49,489 bases of DNA from Gemmatimonadota bacterium. Its GTDB lineage: Bacteria > Gemmatimonadota > Gemmatimonadetes > Palauibacterales > Palauibacteraceae. The stretch is from contig CP070670.1 of the NCBI GenBank assembly GCA_020351855.1, positions 729,301 to 778,789 on the forward strand, read 5' to 3'. How positions within the stretch are numbered: position 1 is the stretch's first letter; each line of letters starts with the position of its first letter. Below are positions 9,783-18,144 of this stretch, in pieces. The translations under genes were made by a program, and so were the position numbers. Under the pieces are notes generated by a model. That model worked only from the letters and a program-made list of their open reading frames with translations. It was not told the DNA's origin and ran no database searches.

Positions 9783-9808
9783 GCCGGTGTACCGGCCGGA
9801 GTACCGGC
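9783..9808. repeat. Two overlapping short palindromes
   Basis: Between DUF2490 and the TrpF-like gene (convergent ends) two near-identical 14-base hairpins occur back to back: GCCGG-TGTA-CCGGC at 9783-9796 and GCCGG-AGTA-CCGGC at 9795-9808. Neither is followed by a T run. They could be a bidirectional transcript-end structure; that role is a guess. Confidence 0.5.
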
Positions 9809-9827
9809 AGTCCGCCGCGTCAAAAGA

Positions 9828-10478
9828 TCAGGCGAGGGCTGCAGCGAAACGAGCCAGCTTGTCTTCGTCCAACCGCCCGCCGGTGCGCACGCCGCTGCAC
9901 ACATCCACCGCATAGGGCTCGACGGCACGCACGGCCTCGGCCACGTTGCGGGGCCCCAATCCCCCCGCCAGGAAGACCGGGATCTCCACCGCTTCGCGGA
10001 TCGCGCGGCTGACTGCCCAGTCGTGGACCCTGCCAGTCCCACCGAGCTCCTTCACAGCCAGATCGGGGCGGCCCGAATCGAGCAACAGTGCGTCGGCGTA
10101 GCGCGCCGCCTCCACCGCCTCCCCCAATGCTGCAGGGCCGGTGACGTGCACGACCTGCACCAGCCGAACGCCGGGCCGGGCGGCCCGCAGCTCCTCGCAG
10201 GCCGAGGCCTCCATCCGGTCTACCAGCTGGATGGCCGTCGTCGCGCAGCGGCGGTGCTGCTCCGCGATCGCGGCGGGGTCGGTGAGGGAGGTGAGCAGGA
10301 AAGTCGAGACGGCCGGAGGCGTCGAGGCGGCGATCCGGCGGATCAGCTCCTCTCCGATCACGCCCGGGCCGCTCGGCATCGCCGACACGAGCCCGATCGC
10401 GGAAGCCCCATAACGGATCGCCAGCGAGGCCTCGTCCGGCCCTCCGATGCAGCACACTTTGAAGCGCGTTGGCGACAC
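9828..10478 (-). CDS. phosphoribosylanthranilate isomerase-like (TrpF-like) protein
   Basis: TIM-barrel protein of the TrpF family, 216 residues. The N-terminal KVCC contains the catalytic cysteine position (family KICG), LLLDSG carries the catalytic aspartate position, and GGTGRVHDW and GGLGPRNVAEAV match the phosphate-binding segments. However, the usual loop after strand 2 reads SAMPSGPGVI, and the C-terminal block reads CSGVRTGGRLDEDKL rather than the usual SSGVE form. No trp gene is near: neighbours are DUF2490 and Lhr. It may be the pathway enzyme supplied from an isolated gene, or a paralogue with another substrate. The start ATG at 10478 lies 40 bases from the divergent Lhr start. Confidence 0.75.
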   Translation of the reverse strand: MSPTRFKVCCIGGPDEASLAIRYGASAIGLVSAMPSGPGVIGEELIRRIAASTPPAVSTFLLTSLTDPAAIAEQHRRCATTAIQLVDRMEASACEELRAARPGVRLVQVVHVTGPAALGEAVEAARYADALLLDSGRPDLAVKELGGTGRVHDWAVSRAIREAVEIPVFLAGGLGPRNVAEAVRAVEPYAVDVCSGVRTGGRLDEDKLARFAAALA

Positions 10479-10518
10479 GGCGCGATCTCGAGCGTCTCAC
10501 GGGAGTACTGAACAAACC

Positions 10519-13500
10519 ATGCCCCTGTCCGCATTCCACCCCGCGGTGGCCCACTGGTTCACTTCGCGCTTCGAGGCGCCGACGCCGGCTCAGGCGCGCG
10601 GCTGGGAGGCGATCCGCTCCGGGCGGCCCACCCTGATCGCGGCGCCGACCGGCTCCGGCAAGACGCTGGCCGCTTTCCTCAACGCGCTCGACGAGCTGCT
10701 CAGCGAGGGCATCGAACAGGGCGGCCTGCTTCCGGACGAGACCCGCGTGCTCTACGTGTCGCCGCTCAAGGCGCTCAGTGCGGACATCCACCACAACCTG
10801 GCCGAGCCGCGGCGCCAGATCCGCTCGCTGGCGTCGGAGCTCGGATATCCCGAGGTGCGGATCACGGCGGCGGTGCGCTCCGGCGATACTCCCCAGTCCG
10901 AGCGGCAGGCGATGCTGCGCCGTCCCCCCCACATCCTCGTCACCACGCCCGAGTCGCTCTACCTGCTGCTCACCGCGCAGCGCAGCCGCGAGATGCTGCG
11001 AACGGTGCGGACGGTCATCGTGGACGAGATCCACGCGGTGGTCGAGTCGCGTCGCGGATCCCACCTGGCCCTCAGCCTCGAGCGCCTGGCCCACGTCGCT
11101 GGCCGTCCGCCGCAGCGCATCGGCCTGTCGGCGACGCAGCGACCGATCGAAGACGTGGCCCGTTTCCTCGTGGGGGCCCGCGGTCTGACGGCTGGCGGCG
11201 AAGCGGACTGCGCGATCGTGGACGAGGGCCACCGCAGGGCGTGGGACCTCGACATCGAGATCCCGTCCGCCCCGCTGGATGCGGTGATGTCGGGCGAGGT
11301 CTGGGAGGATGTGTACGACCGGCTGGCGGAGCTCACCAGGCAGCATCGCACGACGCTGGTGTTCGTCAACACCCGCCGGCTCGCCGAGCGCATGACCCGG
11401 CACCTCGCCGAGCGGCTCGGCGAAGCCAACGTCGCCACCCACCACGGCAGCCTGGCCCGGGAGGCGCGACTCGATGCCGAGCGCCGCCTGAAGTCCGGGA
11501 CCCTGGAGCTCCTGGTCGCGACGGCTTCTCTGGAACTCGGGATCGACATCGGCGAGATCGACCTCGTGTGCCAGATCGGCTCGCCGCGGCGCATCGCCGC
11601 CTTCCTCCAGCGGGTGGGTCGTTCCGGGCACACGGTGGGCGGCACGCCGAAGGGACGTTTGTTTCCGCTCAGCCGGGATGACCTCGTGGAGTGTGCCGCC
11701 CTGTTGCACGCCGTGCGGCGGGGTGAGCTGGACCGGGTCGTGATCCCGGAGCAGCCGCTCGACGTGCTGGCGCAGCAGCTGATCGCGGAGGCCGCGAGCG
11801 AGGATTGGGGGGAGGAAGAGCTGTTCCGTCTCGTCCGGCGCGCGTGGCCCTACCGGGCGCTCACTCGCGAGGCGTTCGACGAGATCGTGCGCGTGGTGGC
11901 GCGTGGCTTCGCCACCCGCCGCGGAAGACGCGGCGCGTACGTGCATCACGATGCGGTCAACGGCCGCATCCGGGGACGCAAGGGAGCACGGATGGCTGCC
12001 ATCACCTCTGGCGGCGCCATCCCGGACAACGCCGACTACCGCGTCCTGCTGGAGCCCGAAGGCACGTACATCGGGAGCCTGAACGAAGACTTCGCGATCG
12101 AGAGCATGCAGGGCGACGTGTTCCAGCTCGGCAACACCTCGTGGCGCGTGCTGGGCATCGGGACGGGTGTGGTGCGGGTGGAGGACGCGCGCGGCGAGCC
12201 CCCGACGATCCCCTTCTGGTTCGGCGAGGCGCCCGCGCGGAGCGACGAGCTGTCGGCCGCGGTCTCCCGCATTCGGGAACGCCTCGATGAGCTCCTGCCG
12301 GCCGAACAGGATGCCGTCGAGTGGCTGGTGGGCGAGGTCGGCCTCGGACAGGCGGCCGCCTTTCAGATCGTCACCTACCTCGGTGAAAGCCGCCGCATCC
12401 TCGGAGCGCTCCCCACGGCCGGCACGCTCATCCTGGAACGCTTCTTCGACGAGTCCGGGGGGATGCAGCTCGTGCTCCACGCTCCGCTCGGCAACCGGGT
12501 GAACCGGGCCTGGGGCCTGGCGCTGCGGAAGAAGTTCTGCCGCGCTTACAACTTCGAGCTGCAGGCCGCCGCGGGCGAGAATGCCCTTCTCCTCTCACTA
12601 GGGCCGCAGCACAGCTTCCCGCTCGAGGACGTGTTCGGCTACCTGAAGCCGGATGCGGTGGGCGATGTCCTGGTTCAGGCCGTTCTGGACTCGCCGCTCT
12701 TCCAGACCCGCTGGCGGTGGAACGCCGGCATCTCGCTCGCCGTGCTGCGCCGCTGGGGCGGCAGGCGGACCCCCGCCCAGATCCAGCGCATGCAGGCGGA
12801 GGATCTGCTCACTGCCGTGTTCCCCGACGCAGCAGCCTGTCTCGAGAACATCGCCGGTGACCGTGAGGTCCCCGACCATCCGCTCGTGCGCCAGACGCTG
12901 GAGGACTGCCTGCGGGAGGCGATGGACCTTGAGACCCTGCGAGGTGTGCTCGAGAAGATCCGGGGCGGGGAGCTGCGCCTGATCACCCGGGACACGCCCG
13001 AGCCATCCCCCCTGGCGCACGAGATCCTGAACGCTCGCCCCTACGAGTTCCTGGATGACGCGCCGCTCGAGGAGCGGCGCGCCCGGGCCATCTACACGCG
13101 CCGCGCCTTCGAGCCCTCCTCGGCCGAGGATCTGGGAGCGCTGGACGCCCAGGCGATCGAGCGGGTGCGAGCCGAGGCACGACCGGTGGCCGAGACCCCG
13201 GACGAGCTGCACGACGCGCTGGTCACCTGCGGTTTTCTCGACCCCGCGGAGGGCCCGCCTTCGTGGAGAGTGCTTCTCGGCGCCCTGGCGGCCGCGGGTC
13301 GCGCCGCCTCGGCCACCTCGGCCGACGGAGGGCGAACCGTGTGGATCGCCGCCGAGCGCCTTCCGGAGCTCTTGCTGGCGCTGCCCGACGCGCGGCTGGC
13401 GCCCGACCTGGATCTACCCGAGCGCCTGACCTCGGACGCGTTGACCAGGGAGGAGGCGATCCGGGAGCTGCTGCGCGGCCGGCTCGAGGTCGCCGGCCCG

Positions 13501-14901
13501 ATCACGGCGAGCCATCTGGCTTCCCAGCTCGGCCTCTCACGAGCCGATGCGGAGGCGGCCCTCCTGGCACTGGAGTCCGAGGGGACCGTCCTGCGCGGCG
13601 CCTTCACGTCCGGCGCGGGGGAGCGGGAGTGGTGCGACCGGCGACTGCTGGCGCGGATCCACCGGTATACGATCGGTCGCCTGCGATCCGAGATCGAGCC
13701 CGTAGCGGCAGCCGACCTCATGCGCTTCCTGTTCGCGTGGCAGAAGGTCGAGCCCGAACACCGGGTCTCGGGCCTCGAGGGGGTGGCAAGCGTTATCGAG
13801 ATGCTGAATGGCTACGAGCTGCCCGCCGGGGCGTGGGAGCCGGATGTGCTGGCCTCGCGATGCGCGGACTACGAGCCGGGCTACCTCGACGCGCTCTGTC
13901 TCACCGGCCGGGCGTCGTGGGGGCGCCTTTCGCCTCCTCCGGGCGGCGCCGGATCGCAGCGCAGCTCGGGACCGCTGCGCACATCGCCGATCGCCATCCT
14001 CCCCCGGCAAAGTCTCTCCCTGTGGACAGGGACAGCTCGGGTGCCGGAGCAGGCAGGCTTGTCCACCTACGCGCGAACGGTCGTCGAGGCCTTGGAGAGA
14101 AGGGGCGCCTCGTTTTTCCCGGAGATCGTCGCCGAGACGGAGCTCCTCCCCACGCAGGCGGAGACGGCGCTCGGCGAGCTGGCCGCGCAGGGTCTCGTGA
14201 GTTCGGACGGGTTCTCCGGGCTGCGGGCGCTGCTGACCCCCTCAGCCAAGCGGCGTCCGTTCGCCGATTCGGGACCGCAAGGGCGGCACAGGCGGAACAC
14301 CTCCACCGCGTACAGCGTGGAGGAGGCCGGCCGCTGGTCGTTGCTGCGCTCGCCGCTCCCACCAGGCGGCAAGGCGGAGGAGGACCGGCCCGCCGGGGCC
14401 CGCTTCGGAGCTCCCGACGCCTTCACCGAGGCGGTCGCCCGCATCCTGCTCCGCCGGTACGGGGTCGTGTTTCGTCGGCTGCTGGAGCGGGAAACGAAGC
14501 TGCCGCCCTGGCGCGACCTCCTGCTCGTGTACCGCCGACTGGAAGCGCGCGGCGAGGTTCGGGGAGGGCGTTTCGTCGCCGGTTTCGCCGGCGAGCAGTT
14601 CGCGCTGCCGGAAGCCGTCGGAACGCTGCGAGCGGTGAGGCGCGCCGAGCCGACAGGAGAGCTGAGAGCCGTCAGCGCGGCCGATCCGCTCAATCTGGCC
14701 GGCATCATCACTCCTGGAGACCGCATCTCGGCCACACCCTCGAACCGTGTGGTCTATCGGGACGGAATCCCGGTCGCGGCACGAGAAGGAGGGCGTATCC
14801 GTCACCTGGGTGGGGACGCATCCCCCGAGGGGGATCTCCGGCAGGCGCTGGTCCGCCCACTCTCGCCCGCCTTCAAGCGCTATCTCGGAAAGGCGGGCTG
14901 A
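10519..14901 (+). CDS. lhr: Lhr-family ATP-dependent DNA helicase
   Basis: Large superfamily 2 helicase, 1460 residues, near the size of full-length bacterial Lhr rather than the shorter Lhr-Core. Walker A APTGSGKT lies at about residues 42-49, then SPLKALSADIH, TTPESLYLLL, the Walker B DEIH near 169, LSATQRP, HHGSLARE, LELGIDIGEID and the arginine-finger motif QRVGRSGH near 364. The following winged-helix and beta-bundle region and a long C-terminal part are typical of Lhr; in E. coli the C-terminal part has uracil-DNA glycosylase activity. The ATG at 10519 is chosen because the 24 upstream codons overlap the divergent TrpF-like gene and look unlike the family. The likely role is DNA repair. 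Confidence 0.93.
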   Translation: MPLSAFHPAVAHWFTSRFEAPTPAQARGWEAIRSGRPTLIAAPTGSGKTLAAFLNALDELLSEGIEQGGLLPDETRVLYVSPLKALSADIHHNLAEPRRQIRSLASELGYPEVRITAAVRSGDTPQSERQAMLRRPPHILVTTPESLYLLLTAQRSREMLRTVRTVIVDEIHAVVESRRGSHLALSLERLAHVAGRPPQRIGLSATQRPIEDVARFLVGARGLTAGGEADCAIVDEGHRRAWDLDIEIPSAPLDAVMSGEVWEDVYDRLAELTRQHRTTLVFVNTRRLAERMTRHLAERLGEANVATHHGSLAREARLDAERRLKSGTLELLVATASLELGIDIGEIDLVCQIGSPRRIAAFLQRVGRSGHTVGGTPKGRLFPLSRDDLVECAALLHAVRRGELDRVVIPEQPLDVLAQQLIAEAASEDWGEEELFRLVRRAWPYRALTREAFDEIVRVVARGFATRRGRRGAYVHHDAVNGRIRGRKGARMAAITSGGAIPDNADYRVLLEPEGTYIGSLNEDFAIESMQGDVFQLGNTSWRVLGIGTGVVRVEDARGEPPTIPFWFGEAPARSDELSAAVSRIRERLDELLPAEQDAVEWLVGEVGLGQAAAFQIVTYLGESRRILGALPTAGTLILERFFDESGGMQLVLHAPLGNRVNRAWGLALRKKFCRAYNFELQAAAGENALLLSLGPQHSFPLEDVFGYLKPDAVGDVLVQAVLDSPLFQTRWRWNAGISLAVLRRWGGRRTPAQIQRMQAEDLLTAVFPDAAACLENIAGDREVPDHPLVRQTLEDCLREAMDLETLRGVLEKIRGGELRLITRDTPEPSPLAHEILNARPYEFLDDAPLEERRARAIYTRRAFEPSSAEDLGALDAQAIERVRAEARPVAETPDELHDALVTCGFLDPAEGPPSWRVLLGALAAAGRAASATSADGGRTVWIAAERLPELLLALPDARLAPDLDLPERLTSDALTREEAIRELLRGRLEVAGPITASHLASQLGLSRADAEAALLALESEGTVLRGAFTSGAGEREWCDRRLLARIHRYTIGRLRSEIEPVAAADLMRFLFAWQKVEPEHRVSGLEGVASVIEMLNGYELPAGAWEPDVLASRCADYEPGYLDALCLTGRASWGRLSPPPGGAGSQRSSGPLRTSPIAILPRQSLSLWTGTARVPEQAGLSTYARTVVEALERRGASFFPEIVAETELLPTQAETALGELAAQGLVSSDGFSGLRALLTPSAKRRPFADSGPQGRHRRNTSTAYSVEEAGRWSLLRSPLPPGGKAEEDRPAGARFGAPDAFTEAVARILLRRYGVVFRRLLERETKLPPWRDLLLVYRRLEARGEVRGGRFVAGFAGEQFALPEAVGTLRAVRRAEPTGELRAVSAADPLNLAGIITPGDRISATPSNRVVYRDGIPVAAREGGRIRHLGGDASPEGDLRQALVRPLSPAFKRYLGKAG

Positions 14902-14911
14902 CATGCCCGCC
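14889..14911 (-). terminator. Possible terminator of the universal stress gene
   Basis: A perfect 7-bp stem (GGCGGGC / GCCCGCC, 6-base loop, plus-strand 14892-14911) lies just downstream of the stress-protein gene on the minus strand and is followed by TTTCC. It overlaps the last codons of lhr. The T run is short, so termination would be weak. Confidence 0.4.
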
Positions 14912-14929
14912 GGCCGCTCGCGGACTCCT

Positions 14930-15346
14930 CTACTTGATGAGCAGCACCGGGCACTGGGCGAGGATCGCCACCTTGTAGCTGAGCGTCGTCCAGCCCGATC
15001 CCGGGCTCTCGAGGTCGATCCTGTGGGAGGTAAGGACGAGCAGGTCGGACCCGTCCTCCCTGGCGAAGGCCACGATCTCCTCCGCCCGGTCACCGTAGCG
15101 CACGTGGTGATCGAACGCGACTCCGGCATCGCGCAGCGGAGCGGCGGACTCGCCCAGGACGGCCATCGCCTTGGCCTCGAGCCGGTGGTAGAAGTCCTCG
15201 AGCTCCTCGAAAGGGATGTCGAGCGTCTCGATGATGTGCAGCAGGACGACGGTCCCGCCGTCATCCGCCACGAGGCGGCCCGCGATCTCGATCGCGGGCG
15301 CGTTGCGGTCGGTCAGATCCACGGGGACGAGAATACGCTGGAACAT
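14930..15346 (-). CDS. universal stress protein (UspA family)
   Basis: A 138-residue UspA-fold protein. The N-terminus FQRILVPVDLTDRNAPAIE and the C-terminal strand CPVLLIK are characteristic. The ATP-binding signature expected before it (a glycine-rich G2xG9xG(S/T) run) is replaced by TSHRIDLESPGSGWTTLSYK, so the ATP-binding type cannot be assumed; it may belong to the non-ATP-binding UspA branch. It is convergent with lhr and divergent from the DUF427 gene. A GGAGCC sequence lies upstream of the ATG at 15346. Confidence 0.85.
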   Translation of the reverse strand: MFQRILVPVDLTDRNAPAIEIAGRLVADDGGTVVLLHIIETLDIPFEELEDFYHRLEAKAMAVLGESAAPLRDAGVAFDHHVRYGDRAEEIVAFAREDGSDLLVLTSHRIDLESPGSGWTTLSYKVAILAQCPVLLIK

Positions 15347-15456
15347 GCGCGAGGCTCCTTACATACCTGAGACCAAGCAATACCGATCAAGATCGAGGGA
15401 CGGGGCGCGCGGTCGCCACTTCCCGTCCGTTAACCACCGCCGAAGGGACACGAGCC

Positions 15457-15741
15457 ATGGCACGAGCGATCTGGCGCGATCAGGTGCTGGCTGAAAGCGA
15501 TACCTTCGAGACCGTCGAGGGAAACATCTACTTTCCGCCCGAATCCATCAACCGCGAGTTCTTCCGGGCCAGCGATCAGCACACGACCTGCCCCTGGAAG
15601 GGCGTGGCGAGCTACTACGACGTCGCCGTGGGGGATGAGGTGAACGCCGGAGCGGCGTGGTACTATCCGGAGCCGTCCGAGGCGGCCGCCCAGATCAAGG
15701 ATCACATCGCGTTCTGGAAGGGCGTGCGCGTGGAGGCCTAG
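15457..15741 (+). CDS. DUF427 domain protein
   Basis: A 94-residue single-domain protein of the DUF427 family. It shows the family pattern VLAESDTFETVEGNIYFPPESI, then CPWKGVASYYDV and the C-terminal AWYYPEPSEAA...DHIAFWKGVRVE. The start ATG at 15457 is preceded by GAAGGGA about 9 bases upstream. Function is unknown. It is convergent with the following B12-radical SAM gene (45 bases between stops). Confidence 0.88.
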   Translation: MARAIWRDQVLAESDTFETVEGNIYFPPESINREFFRASDQHTTCPWKGVASYYDVAVGDEVNAGAAWYYPEPSEAAAQIKDHIAFWKGVRVEA

Positions 15742-15786
15742 GAACGCGACCCCCCGTTCCCGCTGGCCTGGAGCCGCCGGGGCGAC

Positions 15787-17331
15787 CTAGCCGGCGGCCA
15801 GCTGGACCTCGGTGTCGGACTTCTCGGCTACGGACTCGGCAAGAGGCGAGCGGCCGCGATCGACCCAATCCACCCGCCCGTACCCGACCGGCACCCAGTC
15901 CGGCTTCGGGATCGAGCCCGGGTAGTCCAGGTAGGCGCGTGCGTTCCGCATGTCCTGAACGGCGCTGAACACGCGCCGCATGGCGAAACCGTTCCCCTGC
16001 AGCGCCATCTGCATGAGCTTCTTGAGCGCCGCCCATCCGAACTGCGTGTCCTTGCGAGCCAGACCGTACAGCCGCGCGACACGCTCGTAGAATCGGTCGG
16101 GCGGAAGCTTGCTCGGGAGGACGAGGTGCATCACGTCGAAGTACGCGTAGTCGTCCCTCGTGATCTCGTGTTTCACCGTCTCCCACAGCTCGGTTCCCGG
16201 CAGCGGTGTAAGCACGGTGAACCCGGGGTTCTTGAGCTTGTGGAGTCTGACGGTCTCCTCGAGCCGGTCGAAGTCCTCGTCGTCCCAGCTCGGATCGGCG
16301 ATCAGCGATGCCAGCGCACTGATCCCGGTCTCCTCGAGGAACTCGATGGCCCGGAGATTGGTCAGCGCCCCGCCCTTGGTCCGCTTGCGGACCGAGTCGA
16401 GCCCCACATCGTCCATCTTCTCGATGCCGAGGAAGACCATGTGCAACCCGATCTCCTTCCAGCGCTTGAACAGATCGGGGTACTTCATGACCAGATCGGC
16501 CCGCGTCTCGCAGGTGAAGCTCATGTCGGTGAGCCCGGCAGCCTGGATGGCGTCCGCCAGCTCCTCGTAGGAATCCCTCTGCAGGAAGGCGATGTCATCG
16601 GTGAAGAAGACGTTGTGCTCTCCGAGACGCCGCACGTGCTCCAGGTCGGCGACGACTCGCTCCGTCGTGAAGCGACGGGCGCGTCGCTGATAGAAGACCC
16701 AGATGCTGCAGAAGTTGCAGTTGAAGGGACAGCCGCGGGTCGTCTCCACGCAGGCGGACGGCGCCCTGAATCCGTGGTGGTACTTGCTCCGGTATCGCTT
16801 CGACAGCTCACGGTCGGGCAGCGGCAGGGTCTCGATGCCTGCCATGATCTCGCGGCTGATGAAGCCGTTCCTCAGGTTCTCGGCCGTCATGACGCCCGGG
16901 ACGGCGGAAGGATCGTCGCCGCGCTCCAGCGCGTCGATCATGTCGAGCGTGGGCCACTCCCCTTCCCCGATGATGACCGCATCGACGGGGGAGCCGGGGA
17001 ACAGCAGATCACCCGGCACGAGGGAAGAGTGGTGTCCGCCCGTGAAGATGAGCGTTTCGGGCAGAACGTCCTTGATCTGACGGGCTCCCTGGAGGGCCGT
17101 GTAGACGTCGGTGGAAAAGCCGCAGGCGATCCCGACGGCATGCGGCCGCCATTCGCGGAGGTGGTTCTCCAGGACCCTCGGTTTGTCCAGGCGGAGGTCG
17201 ACGAAGTAGGTCTCGTGGTCGTGCAGCTTGAGCGCGGCGCTGACGCACTCCATCCCCAGCGGCTCCACCCGCAGGATTTTGGTGAAGCCGAACTTCGTGC
17301 CCTGGAGGGGCTGAACGAAGGTGACGCGCAC
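15787..17331 (-). CDS. B12-binding-domain radical SAM protein, HpnR-like
   Basis: Class B-type radical SAM protein, 514 residues: an N-terminal cobalamin-binding Rossmann domain (about 1-150) and a radical SAM domain (about 190-400) with the CX3CX2C cluster at Cys201, Cys205 and Cys208 in TRGCPFNCNFCSIW. The overall form, including KILRVEPLGMECVSAAL at the start and FCSIWVFYQRRARRF after the cluster, resembles the hopanoid C-3 methylase HpnR group. If so it would methylate an unreactive carbon of a lipid, but the substrate is not provable here. The start GTG at 17331 follows AGGAGG at a 6-base spacing. It is divergent from the ChaC-like/Tes-like operon. Confidence 0.8.
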   Translation of the reverse strand: MRVTFVQPLQGTKFGFTKILRVEPLGMECVSAALKLHDHETYFVDLRLDKPRVLENHLREWRPHAVGIACGFSTDVYTALQGARQIKDVLPETLIFTGGHHSSLVPGDLLFPGSPVDAVIIGEGEWPTLDMIDALERGDDPSAVPGVMTAENLRNGFISREIMAGIETLPLPDRELSKRYRSKYHHGFRAPSACVETTRGCPFNCNFCSIWVFYQRRARRFTTERVVADLEHVRRLGEHNVFFTDDIAFLQRDSYEELADAIQAAGLTDMSFTCETRADLVMKYPDLFKRWKEIGLHMVFLGIEKMDDVGLDSVRKRTKGGALTNLRAIEFLEETGISALASLIADPSWDDEDFDRLEETVRLHKLKNPGFTVLTPLPGTELWETVKHEITRDDYAYFDVMHLVLPSKLPPDRFYERVARLYGLARKDTQFGWAALKKLMQMALQGNGFAMRRVFSAVQDMRNARAYLDYPGSIPKPDWVPVGYGRVDWVDRGRSPLAESVAEKSDTEVQLAAG

Positions 17332-17649
17332 TCCGCACCTCCTGAGATTGGACCGACCTCTGCCGGAGTCGGCCTAATGGTAACCTCGGGCGCTTGTGCG
17401 CGCGACCTCCGACGCGGACACGCGTAACCGGTGTCGGGGCGTGCGCATCAGCCCGTCATCATACCGTTCACGAGCCATCTTCTTGGTTGCCCTAGTCGTA
17501 CAGCGCCTTTAAGTTTTTCGGCTAAACGACGCCCCGTCAACCGGCACCCTGAGCCGCTGGCGCGGTCTCCACGTCGAATCGCGCGGCCGCGCGGCGGGGA
17601 TCCCCTGACTGCTCGGAGGCGATTTCGCTGAATCCGTTTGCCGGAATCG
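17332..17649. other. Divergent intergenic region
   Basis: 318 bases between two divergent operons. No protein-like frame is seen. It must hold the promoters and leaders of both. A 5-bp inverted repeat (CCGAC/GTCGG) near 17352-17374 lies in the leader of the radical SAM gene, and a slightly AT-richer patch (TTTAAGTTTTTCGGCTAAA) lies near 17509-17527. No operator could be identified. Confidence 0.4.
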
Positions 17650-18144
17650 ATGTCTGCTAAGGTCTTGGCGTACGACGCTCTGATGTGGGACAACGCCCTG
17701 GCGACCTGCCAGGGGAAGGCGCTGCGGGTCACCGGGTACAGGCGAGCCTTCGTGGGGGAAAACACCAACCGCTGGGGAAGCCCGGATCACCCGTGTCCCC
17801 AGATCGGATTGCTCCCGGGCGAGTCGTGCGAAGCCGTGCTGTTCGAGCTGCCGCGCAGAAGCCGCCGTCACATCCTGCGCAACCTCAGGCAGCGTGAGGG
17901 CACGAAGGCTGAATCCATCCGCTTTCGAAGCGGGAACGGGACGGAGATCCGGGCGCACAGCTTCCTGCGGCCCGACAGCGCGCGGACCTGGACCGACCGC
18001 GAGGCCCTTGTCGGGGCGCTGCGCGCCGCCAAGGGCTACGTGGGCACGGGACCGGAATACATCCGTGCGATGATCCATGCCATGGACATATGGAAGATCG
18101 ACGATCCTCTCATTCGAGAGGTGTGGGAGGAAGTCCGTAGATGA
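17650..18144 (+). CDS. ChaC-like gamma-glutamylcyclotransferase family protein
   Basis: A 164-residue protein resembling the ChaC/GGCT fold. YDALMWD corresponds to the YGSLMW substrate-binding motif; GYRRAFVGENTNRWGSPDHP and GLLPGESCEAVLFELP match the next ChaC blocks; LRQREG carries the expected catalytic glutamate, and the C-terminal YVGTGPEYIRAMIHAM matches the family end. ChaC enzymes release 5-oxoproline from gamma-glutamyl peptides such as glutathione. The ATG at 17650 is preferred to a TTG four codons earlier. The stop overlaps the next start (ATGA). The substrate of this divergent member is unknown; its context with the AMP-binding and radical SAM genes is unusual. Confidence 0.65.
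   Translation: MSAKVLAYDALMWDNALATCQGKALRVTGYRRAFVGENTNRWGSPDHPCPQIGLLPGESCEAVLFELPRRSRRHILRNLRQREGTKAESIRFRSGNGTEIRAHSFLRPDSARTWTDREALVGALRAAKGYVGTGPEYIRAMIHAMDIWKIDDPLIREVWEEVRR

Noticed and set aside
9820..12480. 886-residue minus-strand open frame across lhr
   Set aside because: Antisense of lhr and the TrpF-like gene; composition is Arg/Gly/His-rich and without family motifs.
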